This document shows, one piece after another, positions 13,561 through 25,117 of a stretch of 64,000 nucleotides of DNA. A program made the translations under genes and the position numbers. Numbering within the stretch: position 1 is the first letter of the stretch; every line of letters starts with the position of its first letter. Source of the DNA: Emmonsiellopsis sp. PD_33 (Eukaryota; Ascomycota; Eurotiomycetes; Onygenales; Ajellomycetaceae); contig JANTQF010000068.1 of NCBI GenBank assembly GCA_032988165.1, positions 62,001 through 126,000 of the forward strand, written 5' to 3'. The notes beneath the pieces are model-generated. The model saw only the letters and a list, made by a program, of their open reading frames with translations, ran no database searches and was not told the origin of the DNA.

Positions 13561-14849
13561 GCTGCAAATATAAATATAGATCATCCAGTTAAAGTTATCC
13601 TCCTCTCACAATCTTACTATAGAAAATTAAGTAATATCTTAATGAAGGTATATTCTTCTCTTTCTGATTATATTAAACTTAAATTCTAATTCATTGTTTA
13701 GAGTTAATAAAAAATATATCATTACTTAACTACTAGAAATAAAGATAAATATAGTTTTTCATTCTTACTCATATTGCACACAACATCCTGGCTGTGCAGA
13801 GTAACATAATAAAGCTAGAACATATATTCTTAATTTCCCATCAGATCTATACATACCTTCAAAATTACCTGTAATCATTAACTATTTGAGTTATCATACT
13901 TTATTATATGAGTAATTAGTGCCAGATGTGGAAGGCAGTCATCCCACCTCCTAATATATATATAGGTAATGGGGTATATATGGGGGATGATGAGTCAGGC
14001 AATGAGAATGAGAAAAAAGATGATGAACTCTCAGATAATTATATATTAGATTTTGATGATTTTAAGGAAGTTATAGATGAGGTTCAGAGCCAGAATGAGA
14101 AGAAGATGATACTCAGATAGAATATCTTATTAATTAATATTTCCCTAGAAAAGCTTCATCATCTCTAAAGTGCATTGTACAATGTGATATCATCTTGGCA
14201 GTCTATCCTCTAGATAGTGATTAATAATAACTATCTCCTTTAAATTACTCTATTATAGCTTAATTTGCCCCATTATTCACAGCAGACATCCTAAAGAGTG
14301 GAACTGGAGAATTTCATTTCACATTAAATTACTTGAAGAAGTAATAGATCTAAATTGTAGTACTTTTCATTTATTTTAGATCATATTTTTCTCTTCTAAT
14401 ATATTTATGATTATTGATAGTTAATAAATATCATTTCATTCATCTTTTAGCACTTGATTAATAATAATTCTTCTAGCACTACAGTGAAAAAGACTAATGT
14501 AGTGGATGAAACCAAAGTTCAATTCTTGCACATAATAATACTATATTAATATAACTTAATTAAATCTTGAGGTGAATTTATGTATGTATAACTTTATTTT
14601 TCAAACCCACTGGGTTTAAAAAAATCAATTAGGTTTGACTCTGAAAACCTGACATAAGAAAAAAAAAATCAGCAGCAAGTGAATCTACCTAAGTAAGGCT
14701 TTTTTTTTTTTAGGTTTGAAACTCAGTAGGTTCACAGGTCAGATTTACAATATTACTTAGAAGAATCAAGCTTTTTATTATGATATTAATGACACACAGC
14801 ATTCTTATTACATTTATAGTCTGAATTCAGCTATAAAAATTTAATATAA

Positions 14850-15945
14850 CTTTTTAACAGCCTATTTTATTGAATTAGAATTCATTGCAAGCTCATATGA
14901 CTTTACTCTCTAATATCATAAGAAAATACCACATCTCTCTATAACTATTTATATCAATAATTTAAATATAGTCTCTAAGATTCCAGAGAAAGCTAATTAG
15001 TTGATAAAAGCTCTCAGTGAGAAGTTAAAGGTTAAGAATTTATATGAACTATAAAAATATTTAAGCATAAAAGTTAATTACTTGCTAGAGAAAATTAAGT
15101 TAACTTACTAACACTATATTAAGTAATTAATAGAGGATTTTTATATGAATAACATCATTATAGTTTATATACTTATGAAGAAAGCTTTTCATATTGATAA
15201 TTCTCTTATTTCTGAGAGTAAAATAGGTTTCATAAAGTAATATTATTAATAGAGTATAAAGTGCATTTAATATCTTATAGTTAAAACTTAGCTTAATATC
15301 ATATACACAGCCTCTTTACTCAGGCAGTGCAGCTTCAACCTAACCCTAAAATTATAGAAGATGTTATTACACATCATCTGATATCTTAAAGGAACCCTGA
15401 ATATAGACCTTTTTTATAGATATTATACAGCTAAAAATAGCTTAATTTCTAGGTTTCTAAATAACATCTACCTTCCTATTAGATATATAAATTCTGATTG
15501 AGTAGAGTTATTAAATAATAATTAAAAATCTACATCTAGCTATATCTTCAAGCTTGTAGAATCTCTAATATCATAACATTTCATTAAATAGATCTATATA
15601 TTTCTTAGTTTAAATAAAGTTAAATACATTGCACTCAGTAAGATAGTTTATAAGGTAATATAAATCTAAAATCTTATGTGAGAACTCAGATTTATAACTA
15701 CATCTTCTATATAGATCTATATGAATAATAAAGATACTATTAATCTTACTTAAGTCATTATAATTATAGTTTATAACAAGCATATAGATATGTGATTCCA
15801 CTATTTATAATCTTAATTGAAAAATGATATTATCTTACTAGAATACATTCTAATAACTAAAATAATTATAGATAGCTTTATGAAGCCTCTAGGTATAGTT
15901 GCATTTACATATTTCATTAATTTGCTAGGAACTCTGGTAGGGAAT
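14850..15945 (+). pseudogene. Ty1/copia reverse transcriptase-RNase H relic
   Basis: A nearly continuous plus-strand frame shows the C-terminal half of a copia polyprotein in the usual order. The YVDD-box region is decayed to TIYINNLNIVSK near 14.95 kb and is followed by IKALSEKLKVKNLYEL. Near 15.29 kb comes the segment equivalent to 'TRPDIAYAVSLLSRF', then YLKGTLNIDLFY near 15.39 kb. RNase H follows: SSYIFKL, VKYIALSKIVYKV, IYMNNKDTINLT, NKHIDM and FMKPLG at about 15.89 kb. Many codons are changed in a RIP-like way. Upstream gag, protease and integrase cannot be recognised, and no 5' LTR was found. The polypurine tract and 3' LTR lie just downstream. Confidence 0.93.
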
Positions 15946-16050
15946 GATGAAAAGTAGTAAGTCTAGTCATATATCTAGGTTTTTTCTGCTGTTAGGTGAT
16001 GTTTTGTTGTTTTTCAATATTTTTTCATGAGATCTATGTATGTAGCTCTG

Positions 16051-16062
16051 CCTGAGGGGGGG
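16051..16062 (+). other. Polypurine tract of the copia element
   Basis: The sequence CCTGAGGGGGGG directly abuts the TG that opens the LTR at 16063. A G-rich purine run at this exact place is the plus-strand primer site of LTR retrotransposons, which supports the LTR boundary. Confidence 0.8.
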
Positions 16063-16173
16063 TGTTGGCCATACACCTCCAGCCTCCCAATCAGGTGTAG
16101 CACACTTATGTGATTGCATGGTAGATAGATTCTCACTAGTGTAGCAATACAAGAGATCTTCAACCTTCCCACA
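16063..16173 (+). mobile_element. 3' LTR of copia element (CpG-free copy)
   Basis: This 111-bp sequence starts TGTTGGCC and ends GATCTTCAACCTTCCCACA. The 116-bp solo LTR at 46674-46789 has the same beginning and end and the same internal order, so this is the same LTR family. Here every CpG of the solo copy has become TpG or CpA, consistent with RIP acting on this longer, internal-region-bearing copy. The AT-rich block ends almost at the LTR edge. Confidence 0.88.
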
Positions 16174-16469
16174 GGAATGCATCCAATTGGCCTTCTCGTC
16201 CCCAGAAACCCGGTTCGTACGGGGCTACCAGGGGCTAACCACGCCTAGCGAGCCCCTAAAGCTTGAATTCTCCGAGCGATGGTCTGGGGAAAAGACGCGA
16301 AAAAATGACCCATCACATTTTTGGTTTGATAATACGCGAAGTTGTTCGTTTCATCAGAGTTAGATTTTATTCTTCTCTTCGACGCGACTTATTGAATCCG
16401 TGATGTCTACATCATGGCATGACTGGGAGCGTCTTGATATGGGAGGATGCTATATGAACAGTGAACAGG

Positions 16470-17519
16470 ATGGGATATAACAGACATCAAAAGCCGGCGG
16501 ACATGCCATGTCCCCAAGACCCTGTAGCGGACGGGTATCTCTCCGATGAATCCAGTTTCTACGGTAAGTTCTGCATAAAAACGCCCAAAACTCCCAATAT
16601 AAAAGGTTCGAACATAATTCTAACACCCCTAACAGGCGACGAAGAAACAATTACAACTCTCGAACACGCCGTCTCCCTCTTCAACCCTCTAACATACTGG
16701 AAAACAACACACCCAACATCCCTCTCCACAATCGCCGCCATGCAGAGAGACGAAGACGCCAAAATGGACATCGATCCCAAGAAAGAACAAGACATCGACA
16801 ACCCACCCCCCGGCTGCACGCAAACCCGCCTATCAACCGAAACCATCCCCCAATTCCTCGCCCGCCTACCCCCCAGCACCACCAAGCAATCAGCCGTCGG
16901 TCCCTGGATCTGGATCCGGAACCCCACCGTCCCCATCACCACCGGCACGAAAGAAGGCATCATCAATCTCCAACAGCGCGGCGCGGAGCTGCTAGAAACA
17001 TTCGCAGCAAGAGTATCGTTGCTAGAAGCGCAATACAAAGACCAGCCCAGAACACAGCTAATCCGAAAAATCAACATCGAACGACGCAAAGTAGACGCAG
17101 ATATCCTGCAGACAGCCCGCGGCAACGGGATCTTAAGCGGCAAGTGGATGTTCTTCCCCTCCGTGCGCCAGGTTGATAGGGTATGGGCCATCGTGGCGGA
17201 GGCTACGGCGAAGGGGTATCTGGGCATTGGGGCGAAGGTTGCGCCCGATGCGGGGTTTGGAGGTGATGATGATGATGATGGTGGTGGTGGCCAGGAACGG
17301 CTTATTTGTGTTCATACGGCGGATTTTGCGGATAAGGAGGATATAAAGAGGGTGTTGGTGGGGTTGAAGGAGTTGAGGCTGGTTAGGGTGGGGATGGGGG
17401 AGAGGCCGGTTTATTACAAGTCTGATGCGTATACGTGGTTGAATATTTATCGGGGGAATAGGTATGGGTTAAAGGCGAGTATGTATTCTAGTACGGAGGT
17501 GTTGGGGAGGAAGTGGTGA
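16470..17519 (+). CDS. Bles03-like DUF1917 protein
   Basis: Two exons, 16470-16563 and 16636-17519, give 325 residues. The 72-nt intron (GTAAGT ... CTAACACCCCTAACAG) is a multiple of three, so it can be misread as coding; removing it creates SDESSFYGDEETITTLE, a junction typical of the family. The C-terminal half carries the conserved run GKWMFFPS, VDRVWAIVAEAT and GIGAKVAP, then ICVHTADFADKEDIKRVL and RPVYYKSDAYTWL. This matches the Bles03/C11orf68 (UPF0696, DUF1917) fold, which resembles eIF4E-type folds; the biochemical role is not established. Residues 250-265 include an Asp/Gly run from a GAT/GGT microsatellite. The only in-frame ATG near the start is 16470; an upstream GTG is not used. 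It converges on VPS51. Confidence 0.88.
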   Translation: MGYNRHQKPADMPCPQDPVADGYLSDESSFYGKFCIKTPKTPNIKGSNIILTPLTGDEETITTLEHAVSLFNPLTYWKTTHPTSLSTIAAMQRDEDAKMDIDPKKEQDIDNPPPGCTQTRLSTETIPQFLARLPPSTTKQSAVGPWIWIRNPTVPITTGTKEGIINLQQRGAELLETFAARVSLLEAQYKDQPRTQLIRKINIERRKVDADILQTARGNGILSGKWMFFPSVRQVDRVWAIVAEATAKGYLGIGAKVAPDAGFGGDDDDDGGGGQERLICVHTADFADKEDIKRVLVGLKELRLVRVGMGERPVYYKSDAYTWLNIYRGNRYGLKASMYSSTEVLGRKW

Positions 17520-18037
17520 TTGGAGGGGGGTTTTTGGATGGGAGTTTTTATCAAGGGGTGTAAGGTCTGTGTATTTACATGCCACTGGGTGGCTTTCTTT
17601 ATTTGTCTTCAGCGCGCGATATCTAGGTAATTATAGCGGGCGAATGTTTGGTGTAGATATGCTCTATGGAATATAGAGCTTGATATAGTATTTACCACTG
17701 ATGCGGACATATCTGTGATTGCGGACGCCCGTCCTAGCCAGTCGTGGCCCTTGGCCTTGTGTCATTGGGGTAGTTCCAAGACGGCCCGGAATGAAGTCAA
17801 AACCTGTGGGCGCGTACGCCCAACCACAGGATAGCAGGGCAGTGATCGCCCCATGCTGCCGGTTACGGGCAGAACGGCATTGACTAGATGCCATGTGGCT
17901 CGACCAAACCAGGGATTCGAGGCTTTGATGATAAGAGTATCGAGCCGTCGTTGTGCCACTCTGCACCATCTGCATTGCGTTCCTGCGGGTTCGGGTTCGC
18001 GCAGGGGTGGATATCTAATGGGTGGGGATGCGTATAA
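17520..18037. other. Convergent intergenic region
   Basis: The stop codons of the DUF1917 gene (plus) and VPS51 (minus) face each other across about 520 bp that must hold both 3' UTRs. I see no further gene; overlapping open frames on both strands near 17.7-18.0 kb have no recognisable content. Confidence 0.7.
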
Positions 18038-18907
18038 TCAATCCTCCTCCTCCTCCTTGGCCATAATCTCTTCACAAGCCACTTTCAACTCATTAACCCC
18101 CCTAACCCCCTGCCACCTCCCCAACAGCACCTCAACCTCCTTCCAATCCTTCTCCGCATCCTCTCTATTCCCAGAATCCAAAAGCCCCCTCAGCCGTCTC
18201 GGGGTATCCAAAACCCATCGCACCGTCTCCTTCTCCATATCCACCACCACCTCCTTACTCGCCTCCTCCTTATCCTCCCTAACCTTCCCTTCCTGCTCCC
18301 TAATCAGCGCAGCCGCAGTTTCCGCCACAAACCCCACCGCGGGCGCCAGCGTCTTCGTCATAACCATCGGCTGACCCCGCTCCTCAATGCTCGCCCGCAT
18401 TTTCCCTATCGTTTCCACAGCCTTGATCAACTTCGAGTAGTTATCGTAAACAAGCGCTTTCCGCTCCCCGTCCAGCGTTCTTATATCACTAATCAGCGAA
18501 TTTTCCGCCTTGAGAATCGTCGACAGCGACGATGTAGATAGAAGATGTGAGATGTATGCCGACGGGTCGAAGTCTGGGTTATCAAGCTCGGCATGCGTCG
18601 ACGAAAGCGAGGCGAGCTGCGCTGTTGTTGTTGTTGTGTCGTAGGGGCTGGTGCTGGGGGAGATGGCGGGACGAGATCGGGAGTTGGTTGATTGTGATGA
18701 CTCGGTGCGTGTGGGTCGGAGGTTGTAGTAGTCTCGTAGTGCGGCTCGGTTTCTTCGTTGTGCGAGGGAGGGGGAAGCGGTTCGTGTGGTTGGGGTTGAG
18801 GCGTTGCTGGTCTGGAGGCTATTGTCTACGGATGGGCGACGGGAGCCGGTGGGTGTAGGGGTTCGAGCGGAGGTTATGGAGGGGCGGGGGGAGGATATTG
18901 TTGACAT
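18038..18907 (-). CDS. VPS51: Vps51, GARP tethering complex subunit
   Basis: One exon of 289 residues. Vps51 joins Vps52, Vps53 and Vps54 in the GARP complex, which tethers endosome-derived vesicles at the trans-Golgi. The diagnostic Vps51/Vps67 core is present at about residues 115-180: FDPSAYISHLLSTSSLSTIL, then ENSLISDIRTLDGERKALVY and DNYSKLIKAVETIGKMR. The N-terminus (residues 1-110) is Ser/Thr/Pro-rich and probably disordered; the C-terminus is helical and acidic, ending in a Glu run. The frame is open for 31 codons further upstream (to 19000), but the ATG at 18907, opening with MSTISSPRPSI, fits fungal homologues better. It is divergently arranged with RMI1, 270 bp away. Confidence 0.93.
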   Translation of the reverse strand: MSTISSPRPSITSARTPTPTGSRRPSVDNSLQTSNASTPTTRTASPSLAQRRNRAALRDYYNLRPTRTESSQSTNSRSRPAISPSTSPYDTTTTTAQLASLSSTHAELDNPDFDPSAYISHLLSTSSLSTILKAENSLISDIRTLDGERKALVYDNYSKLIKAVETIGKMRASIEERGQPMVMTKTLAPAVGFVAETAAALIREQEGKVREDKEEASKEVVVDMEKETVRWVLDTPRRLRGLLDSGNREDAEKDWKEVEVLLGRWQGVRGVNELKVACEEIMAKEEEED

Positions 18908-19177
18908 GTTGGCGGTTGGGTGTGTGAATAGTAGCCGAAAGGGGGTATCAGATGTTGATTGTGTTGTTGATGTTCTTGAAGTCGGCGTTAAAGATGACAT
19001 CTGGAAGCTGTTGGAACTAGACCAAATTTAGAATTAAGCTAGTGGTCCGTGCACCGCGTCTGGATATCAAAAACGCGGACAGCTTCAACGTCATAAACAA
19101 ATGATATATCACCAAACTTATTTACCGGGTTATACGACATTCATCTCCAATTCCTCTCTGAACTCCCGCCGACCACA

Positions 19178-19951
19178 ATGTCCACAGACCCCCAAACCCA
19201 CATATCCACCCACCTCCTCACCACCAAATCCCTCCCCATCTCCCGCCCCTGGCTCTCCCAATTCCTCGCTTCCCAACGCGTAACAACCACCCCCTTATCC
19301 GCCCTCACCCAAACCGCCCTCTTCCGCCTTCTAGCCTCAGACTTCACAACCTCCCTCTCCCCCACAACCCCCTCCCAATCCCTCCCAGCAGACATTTCCG
19401 ACCCAGCAGTCAAAGAGCGACGCATCGCGGGGCCCATCCCGCTCCAGCTGCTGGATATAGAGGATATCGGTAGTAGCATATGGAGCCAGGTCGAGGCTAT
19501 TGAGCAGGTGGAGAGGGGGGAGCAGACGCGCGGGAGGGAGATTATTCGCACTGTTAGTCTAGATGAGGCCGGGGAGGTGGATGGGGGTGGGGGTGGGAAT
19601 GGTGGAACGGGGACTGGAGCTAATAATAATAACGCCACGGGGTCGTCGCGAAATACGCGTGCTACGAATAGTGGGGGGCCGCATCGGCTTGTGTTGCAGG
19701 ATGCAAAGGGGACGAGGGTTGTTGCTATCGAGTTGAAACCTATGAGTGAGATTGGGATTCCGAAGACGGCGATTGGGATGAAGATGGTGGTTAAGAATGC
19801 GACGGTTGCGAGGGGGATGTTGCTGCTTGAACCTGCGTGTGTTAGTGTGCTTGGGGGGAGGATTGAGGGTTTGGATAGGGAGTGGAGGGCAGCTAGGAAG
19901 GGGAGGTTGTTGACTAGGCTCGAGGAGCAGCGGGTTGCGGAGGAGACTTGA
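19178..19951 (+). CDS. RMI1: Rmi1, Sgs1-Top3-Rmi1 complex OB-fold subunit
   Basis: An intronless gene of 257 residues. Rmi1 stimulates topoisomerase III and, with the RecQ helicase, dissolves double Holliday junctions. The N-terminal helical part (DUF1767) includes ISRPWLSQFLASQ (about 22-34). The OB-fold half begins PIPLQLLDIEDIGSSIWSQ (about 87-105) and resumes after a Gly/Asn-rich low-complexity insert (about 135-165) with HRLVLQDAKGTRVVAIEL, ELKPMSEIGIPKTAIGMK and LLLEPACVSVLGGRIEGL, all standard Rmi1 landmarks. The insert coincides with GGT/AAT microsatellite-like DNA. The gene is tail-to-tail with SKI3 (stop codons about 140 bp apart). Confidence 0.93.
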   Translation: MSTDPQTHISTHLLTTKSLPISRPWLSQFLASQRVTTTPLSALTQTALFRLLASDFTTSLSPTTPSQSLPADISDPAVKERRIAGPIPLQLLDIEDIGSSIWSQVEAIEQVERGEQTRGREIIRTVSLDEAGEVDGGGGGNGGTGTGANNNNATGSSRNTRATNSGGPHRLVLQDAKGTRVVAIELKPMSEIGIPKTAIGMKMVVKNATVARGMLLLEPACVSVLGGRIEGLDREWRAARKGRLLTRLEEQRVAEET

Positions 19952-20090
19952 TGATGCGCGGATATTGTGAATTGATCATGATTTACGGGTATGTTAATGA
20001 CGGCGTGTGACTGAAATATTCATATATTCATGGTTTTAAATAATTTGACTAATAGCTAACATCAGAGCTGTTTTAGGTATCATCAGCATC

Positions 20091-23000
20091 TCATGCCTGC
20101 GATACCGAATGATGAAGCTCGTTCCAACCATCCGACACCCAAGGAGCAATCATAACTGCTCTAAGCGCAGCTTCCCGGCGACCAGAAAGGGCGTAATATT
20201 TACCGAGTTCAGCCGCGTCGAGCGACCCCTTGGGAGGTATATTCTGTAGCGCCGTTTGCAATGCCATTTCAGCGGGGTATGGCTCTGACGATCCAGTAAA
20301 CAGCGATGCCCATCCTTGAGGCTGGTACGGCGCAAGCATTATGGAAGTGTTGGCTTCCTGTCGCTGTTTCAGCTCTTTCGGTAGATCCGAGTCTTTCGTG
20401 GCATGAAGGGCGGAAATTGCGGCGAGAAGCTTTGTAACCTTTGCGCGGCTATGGATGTCAACGTCCTCACTCGTTCTCATTTCTTGAAGGTCGGACTCGA
20501 CTGCTTCAATTGCATCCTCGTCGGCATCTAATAGAGCTATCACACCTAGAAGGGTAACAGCTCCAACATGAGTTGGGTGCTTCTCGATACAATCCAGGAG
20601 TTGAGCTCGAGCTGCATCCCTTTCCTCCTCGCCGCCCTTGGCCCATAGTACCTGTGCCAGCAAACAGACTACATCCGGTGAGCTGTCCGCTTCCTGCAAA
20701 GCGTCCCGGAACATGTCAATTGCCCTATCCATATTCTTCAGATAGAAGTATGCCAACCCAGCAGTCAAGTGCGCTGAAAGTCGTAGCTTTTGAGCGCCTT
20801 CGGCATCGAATTCTTCAATCCCACCATCAGAAGACAAATCAAGGGCAGTTTCTGCACTTTCAGCTGCAGCTTCGTAGTCCGATTGAGCTAGTTGTACCCT
20901 GGCGGCATCTGCTTTTGCCTGGGCATAGTGGGATAAGGAAGAGACAGATTCCGACTTTTCGTACTCTATTTCCATGCCAGAACATACAATTTCCAGACTC
21001 GAATTGGAAACCTCAAAGCTGCCCATTCTTTCGGCTAAGATGGCTGACAAATGCTCAAACGGAAGGTTCGAAGGCAATTGGGTGTGGAGTTGATGGAGGG
21101 CGAAAAGGGGTCGGATAAGTTGTTGTATGTCTGTATGCATAGACGAATTAGAAATAACATAATCGAAGACGGAAACGGCATATTGTCGTTTTGGGTACGT
21201 CAAAGCTGAGTTCCCTAGCTCGAACGCGTGCGTGAAAAGTTCCCTGGCTTCATTCTGGTCTCCGAAGAGGAGAGCAATTAACCCTTGGCCGAGCCAGGCG
21301 TGCGCGAAATCAGGATCCGTTGATTGGGCCCTCGTAAAGGCCTCGTTGGCAAGCTCGTGGTCATTGTGAAGAAGATACAAGGCACCTAGGTTTGTCCAGA
21401 CTTGCGGACTGCGATCATTCAGATGAAGGCTTCTGGCGAACGAATGTTGCGCTACCTTCGGGCTCAATGATGTTGTAACGACGCCTAGGGCGTTCCAAAA
21501 CTCTGAATTGCCGGCTTCAAGTTCGATGGCGCGTTTGAAACATCGCATCGATGCCTTGAGAAATTGCTTATTTTGCTTCGACTTTATACCGTCTTGTTGT
21601 AGGCAAACATAAGCACGATACTCCGTCCACCCGAGGTTATACCATGCAACTGCCTGGGCATGTTTGTCACCGGCAGAAATTGATACGGCGCGTTTGTGCG
21701 CTAGTATAGCTGCATGCATGCATGCATTTGTTGATAGAGAGCCCTCATCATCGGATGCAGTGAGAAGTGACTCAAAATCCCCCTTTACGTGGTCCATATC
21801 CGCGAGGAGCTCAAAGGCTGCCAAGTCTGACTGCCGCCCAATTAGGTCCTTGTATTCATCGATAGGAATAAATGAAGTCTTGCCCCTGATCCAAGAAAAT
21901 GTCGAGAAGGCGTCTGCAATCGATTTCCACACGTTAAAGACATCAGGGTGATCTTTTGCAATCGATATCCCTGTCTGGATAGCCTTCCTCGCACATTCAG
22001 CCGCTTCTCCAAACAGACCCGATTCGACACACTTCCAAGCGTTGTCCGTAAGGGTCTGGAGTAACGCAATCGACACGCCGAATTCTTCAGGTTTCATACT
22101 TAAAACGGCTTCGTATCTCGTAATGGCGTCGTCATATTCTCCTAGTTCCCGTTTCACGTTTGCAAGCATATACTTTGCGAACCAAACCTGCTCCTTGTCC
22201 GATGCTGGCAGGTCTTCCTCTAAGGTTTCCGCATGTTCGAACGCCTTGGTGGCTGCAATGTAACGACCGGAATTGTGATAACTTTCAGCCAACCCAACCC
22301 ATGATTGATAATCTTGCGGTGATATCCGTAACGCTGACTGAAATGCAACGATACTTTTCGCGTATTGCTGTCTGCTTATTTCTACCACCCCCAAAGCCGC
22401 ATATGGCCAGCTATACCCTTTTCGTTTCGATCCTGGAGCAGGCTTGGCTCTACCTGAGTCCACGACTCTTTGGGAGACGGCCTCCACGAGATCCCAGGCG
22501 CCTTGGTTAGCAAAGTCCCTAGCCAAGCGCTCTGCGGAATCTATTTCTGAAGGGGAGAGTTCGAAAGCCTTATGGAAGCAGCGTCGGGCTCGCTTCTGGT
22601 CCTTTTTGTAGTCTGCATAGTATACCCCTAGGCTACTATATGCAGGAGCGTAGTTCATATTGGACTGTATAGAGCCAAGAAAGCTGGCGTATGCCCGGGT
22701 TCGGTCCTTTCGAGCAGCTAGGGAGGGGTCCAGTTCCCATTGGCAATATCCAGCGCGGTATAATATCTCCGATTTGAGGTCTTGGTTTCGCGACTGGGTA
22801 GATTTCATCTTCTCTAGAGTCTCTTCTAGACCAGCCAAGCCCACTTCCGGTTCCCCATTGTGTGTTTTGCACCAGAAGAGTTCACTTCTGATCTTGACAT
22901 TGTCGGGATCACGCTCCAATGCTTGCTCGAGGAAATCCACAGCGGTGGCGTAGTCCTGGTCTTCTTCCAATATCAGCCCGATCCCGAGAAGGCAGTTAGT

Positions 23001-24459
23001 CGAAGTCGGCCTTCGATTCAAAATTTCCTCAAATATCTGTTTGGCTTCGGGGTGATTTTTAGGGGATTGGTAAGAAATCAAGGCCTCTGCAAGGGTGATG
23101 TTCAAGGCGTCCGTGACGTTACGGAGCTTCAATCCCGTTACACGTTGTATTTCCGACACAACTTTGAGGCCCTTGCGAGCAACGTCCACAGTGGTCTGGA
23201 GTTCATCTAGGGATAGGTAAAGCTGGCCCATAATCCTGTGAGCAAGAACAGAATCCGAGCAATGTTCCAGCCCTTCTGTCATCAAGAGCAGATGGTCCTC
23301 GGCGGTAATTTGATTCTCCGTTGGAGCTAGGTCGTTGTCTGTGCCTTCGGCGAGTTGGCCATTCGTCTCAGATTCTTTGGGGAACGGCGAAATGTCGCTT
23401 GCAAGGAAACCTTTGAGCACCTTGCTTAAACCGTAGTCGGGAAACAGGTCAATATAATCTCTCAGCAGATTGACATTCAATTCCGAGAGCTCGTCCACAT
23501 CTTGCCATTCCAGAACAATGTTCCAAGCAAGGTCGAATGGGTGCTTGATTATCACCATTTCGCGAGCAAATCGTAACACTTCTTCCCGCTTTGTGTTCTT
23601 TTTCCCTGTTGGGAGTACTTGGAGGTACTCATAAGCCCTTTGCAATAATTTCTCCTCGTATGTGCGGCGGACATCGTCATCATTAGACCAATTGATAATT
23701 TCGCGGTAAAGATTATCGAGATCGCTACGCTGGAATGCCTCGCGCTTCACCTCAGTCGTCACTTGGTCAATCCTAGCTCCAAGCCTGGTCCGCCTCTCAC
23801 CAATTTCTCTGTTGATAAATTCTCTTTCCTCGGCTTCGGATATCTCTATTATTCGGAGGTATGTTTGGGAGGGGTGCGGAACAGTACCCTCGAGGACATC
23901 GTACAGGGGGCTGGTGGGGAGTTGAAGCTGCAGGGCCTGCTTATATTGGGATCTAGAGCCATGTTTCCTCGCAATGGAAGAATACTTTTGGACAGTCGTT
24001 TGGCACTTTGCCTTGTCGTCACTGGAGTCCATAGCTTAGTTGTGAGCAACGCGGGGTAGTGGGGAGGCAAAGGGGGGACTCACGCCGCAACGAATATTTT
24101 GCATAAGGTTGCTACCGTATCATGATAACGATCCATATCTCTCGCATCATATTTTTCGTATAGAGACAGCAGCCCTTGCCAAGCTGTCCTGTCATCAGGC
24201 TTGATTGTAGTGGCTGTCCGGTACGCAGCCTCCGCCTCATCCACCTTGTTCAACCTGTAAAGCGCAAGTCCGAGGAAAACGTGTCTACACAAAATTAATA
24301 GGTTAGTGAGTCATATCATGCTGACAATAGGGCATTCACGTACCCATGATAGTTCTGGGGGTCTTTGTCGCAAAGGTCTGTTGCTTTCTCCGCTGCCTGT
24401 CCGAAGTCACCAGAATCCAAACAAGCGCGGATACCTTTCAGAGCTGCCTTTGCCGACAT
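20091..24459 (-). CDS. SKI3: Ski3, TPR scaffold of the Ski complex
   Basis: Three exons: 24344-24459, 24084-24284 and 20091-24021, giving 1415 residues with all phases consistent. The second acceptor is the CCAG ending at 24022, since a nearer TAAG would break the frame. Ski3 (TTC37 in animals) is the tetratricopeptide scaffold that holds the Ski2 helicase and Ski8 and feeds mRNA to the cytoplasmic exosome in 3'-5' decay. TPR units are visible throughout, for example AAEKATDLCDKDPQNYHG in exon 1, ALYRLNKVDEAEAAYRTA in exon 2, and the repeats around LLGIGLILEEDQDYATAVDF, YSSLGVYYADYKKDQKRARR and VWTNLGALYLLHNDHELANE. Length is close to that of other fungal Ski3 proteins. It is divergent from the steryl-glucosidase gene. 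Confidence 0.95.
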
Positions 24460-25117
24460 TATTAGACCGGCAGCCCTTTGCGGGAAGATATGGCCAGGCC
24501 CCCTCTAGCGAATTGGGAGAAACGAGGGCGTGGGATAGGCGGTCGCAGCGAAGGTGTCAGCGCAAAGCGAGGTCTGTGATATGGTTGAGGTTGGAGCTTG
24601 TTATCGATATGGGGCTCGTATTTCGTATTCCGTATTCCGTATTTGGCAGCTCTACCAACAGATGCCCACAAACGGCCGTCGAAAACGCAGATATGCAGGA
24701 TACGTTCTCCTTCTTGTAGCAGCCAGACACGCCATTCACTGCCAGCAAACAGCCTGTCTTGTGTATTGGCAGCGGGGAGAGCTCGGCTTCCGAGTGGTGG
24801 ACGGCCTGCTCCCGCGATGACATAAGAAACCGCGAGCATCGCCGCCAATGATGCCCGACGTCACAGCATCACCAGATCACCGTCTGCAAAGCACCCAGGC
24901 CTGCTGCACTATCTCCCAGCAGCAGTCTGCTTGTCTTCGCAGATAGGTTTATTTAACCCGGGCGTATATCTATGTCCCGCCGCAGCCCTCGTTCGGTCTA
25001 TCCTAGCTCCTCGAACGGCCCCGGCCTCCAGCTCTACCCCAGTCCAGGCTCCCCTTGCTGGCTCTCCAATACACCGTCCGAACAATCCCCAAATTGGATA
25101 CTTACAAGGTGGTCCCA
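24460..25117. promoter_or_regulatory. Divergent promoter between SKI3 and the GH5 gene
   Basis: About 660 bp separate the two start codons. The stretch 24640-24660 repeats a 'tattccgta' word three times. A CRE-like GACGTCAC lies near 24858. No coding potential is recognised here. Confidence 0.5.

Larger units (their letters stand above)
1..16196. repeat. AT-rich, CpG-free repeat block A
   Basis: Reading line by line I find no CG dinucleotide from the window start until about 16197, while CG is common right after. Reading frames in the block are full of TAG, TAA and TGA at places where CAG, CAA or TGG/CGG would restore a protein. This is the pattern left by repeat-induced point mutation (C to T on either strand) and cytosine methylation decay. 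No intact gene is present. Recognisable relics are listed separately; stretches around 1-1490, 4530-5030, 7240-8090 and 13.7-14.8 kb hold only AT-rich sequence that I cannot assign. Confidence 0.9.

Noticed and set aside
14605..14745. Palindrome AAACCCACTGGGTTT and related words around a poly-A/poly-T pair
   Set aside because: Could be the foldback of a small element, but pairing beyond 15 bp is poor and the ends are not defined.
16450..17315. Several long minus-strand frames opposite the DUF1917 gene
   Set aside because: Shadows of the GC-rich coding strand; the plus-strand frame has the family motifs and the intron.
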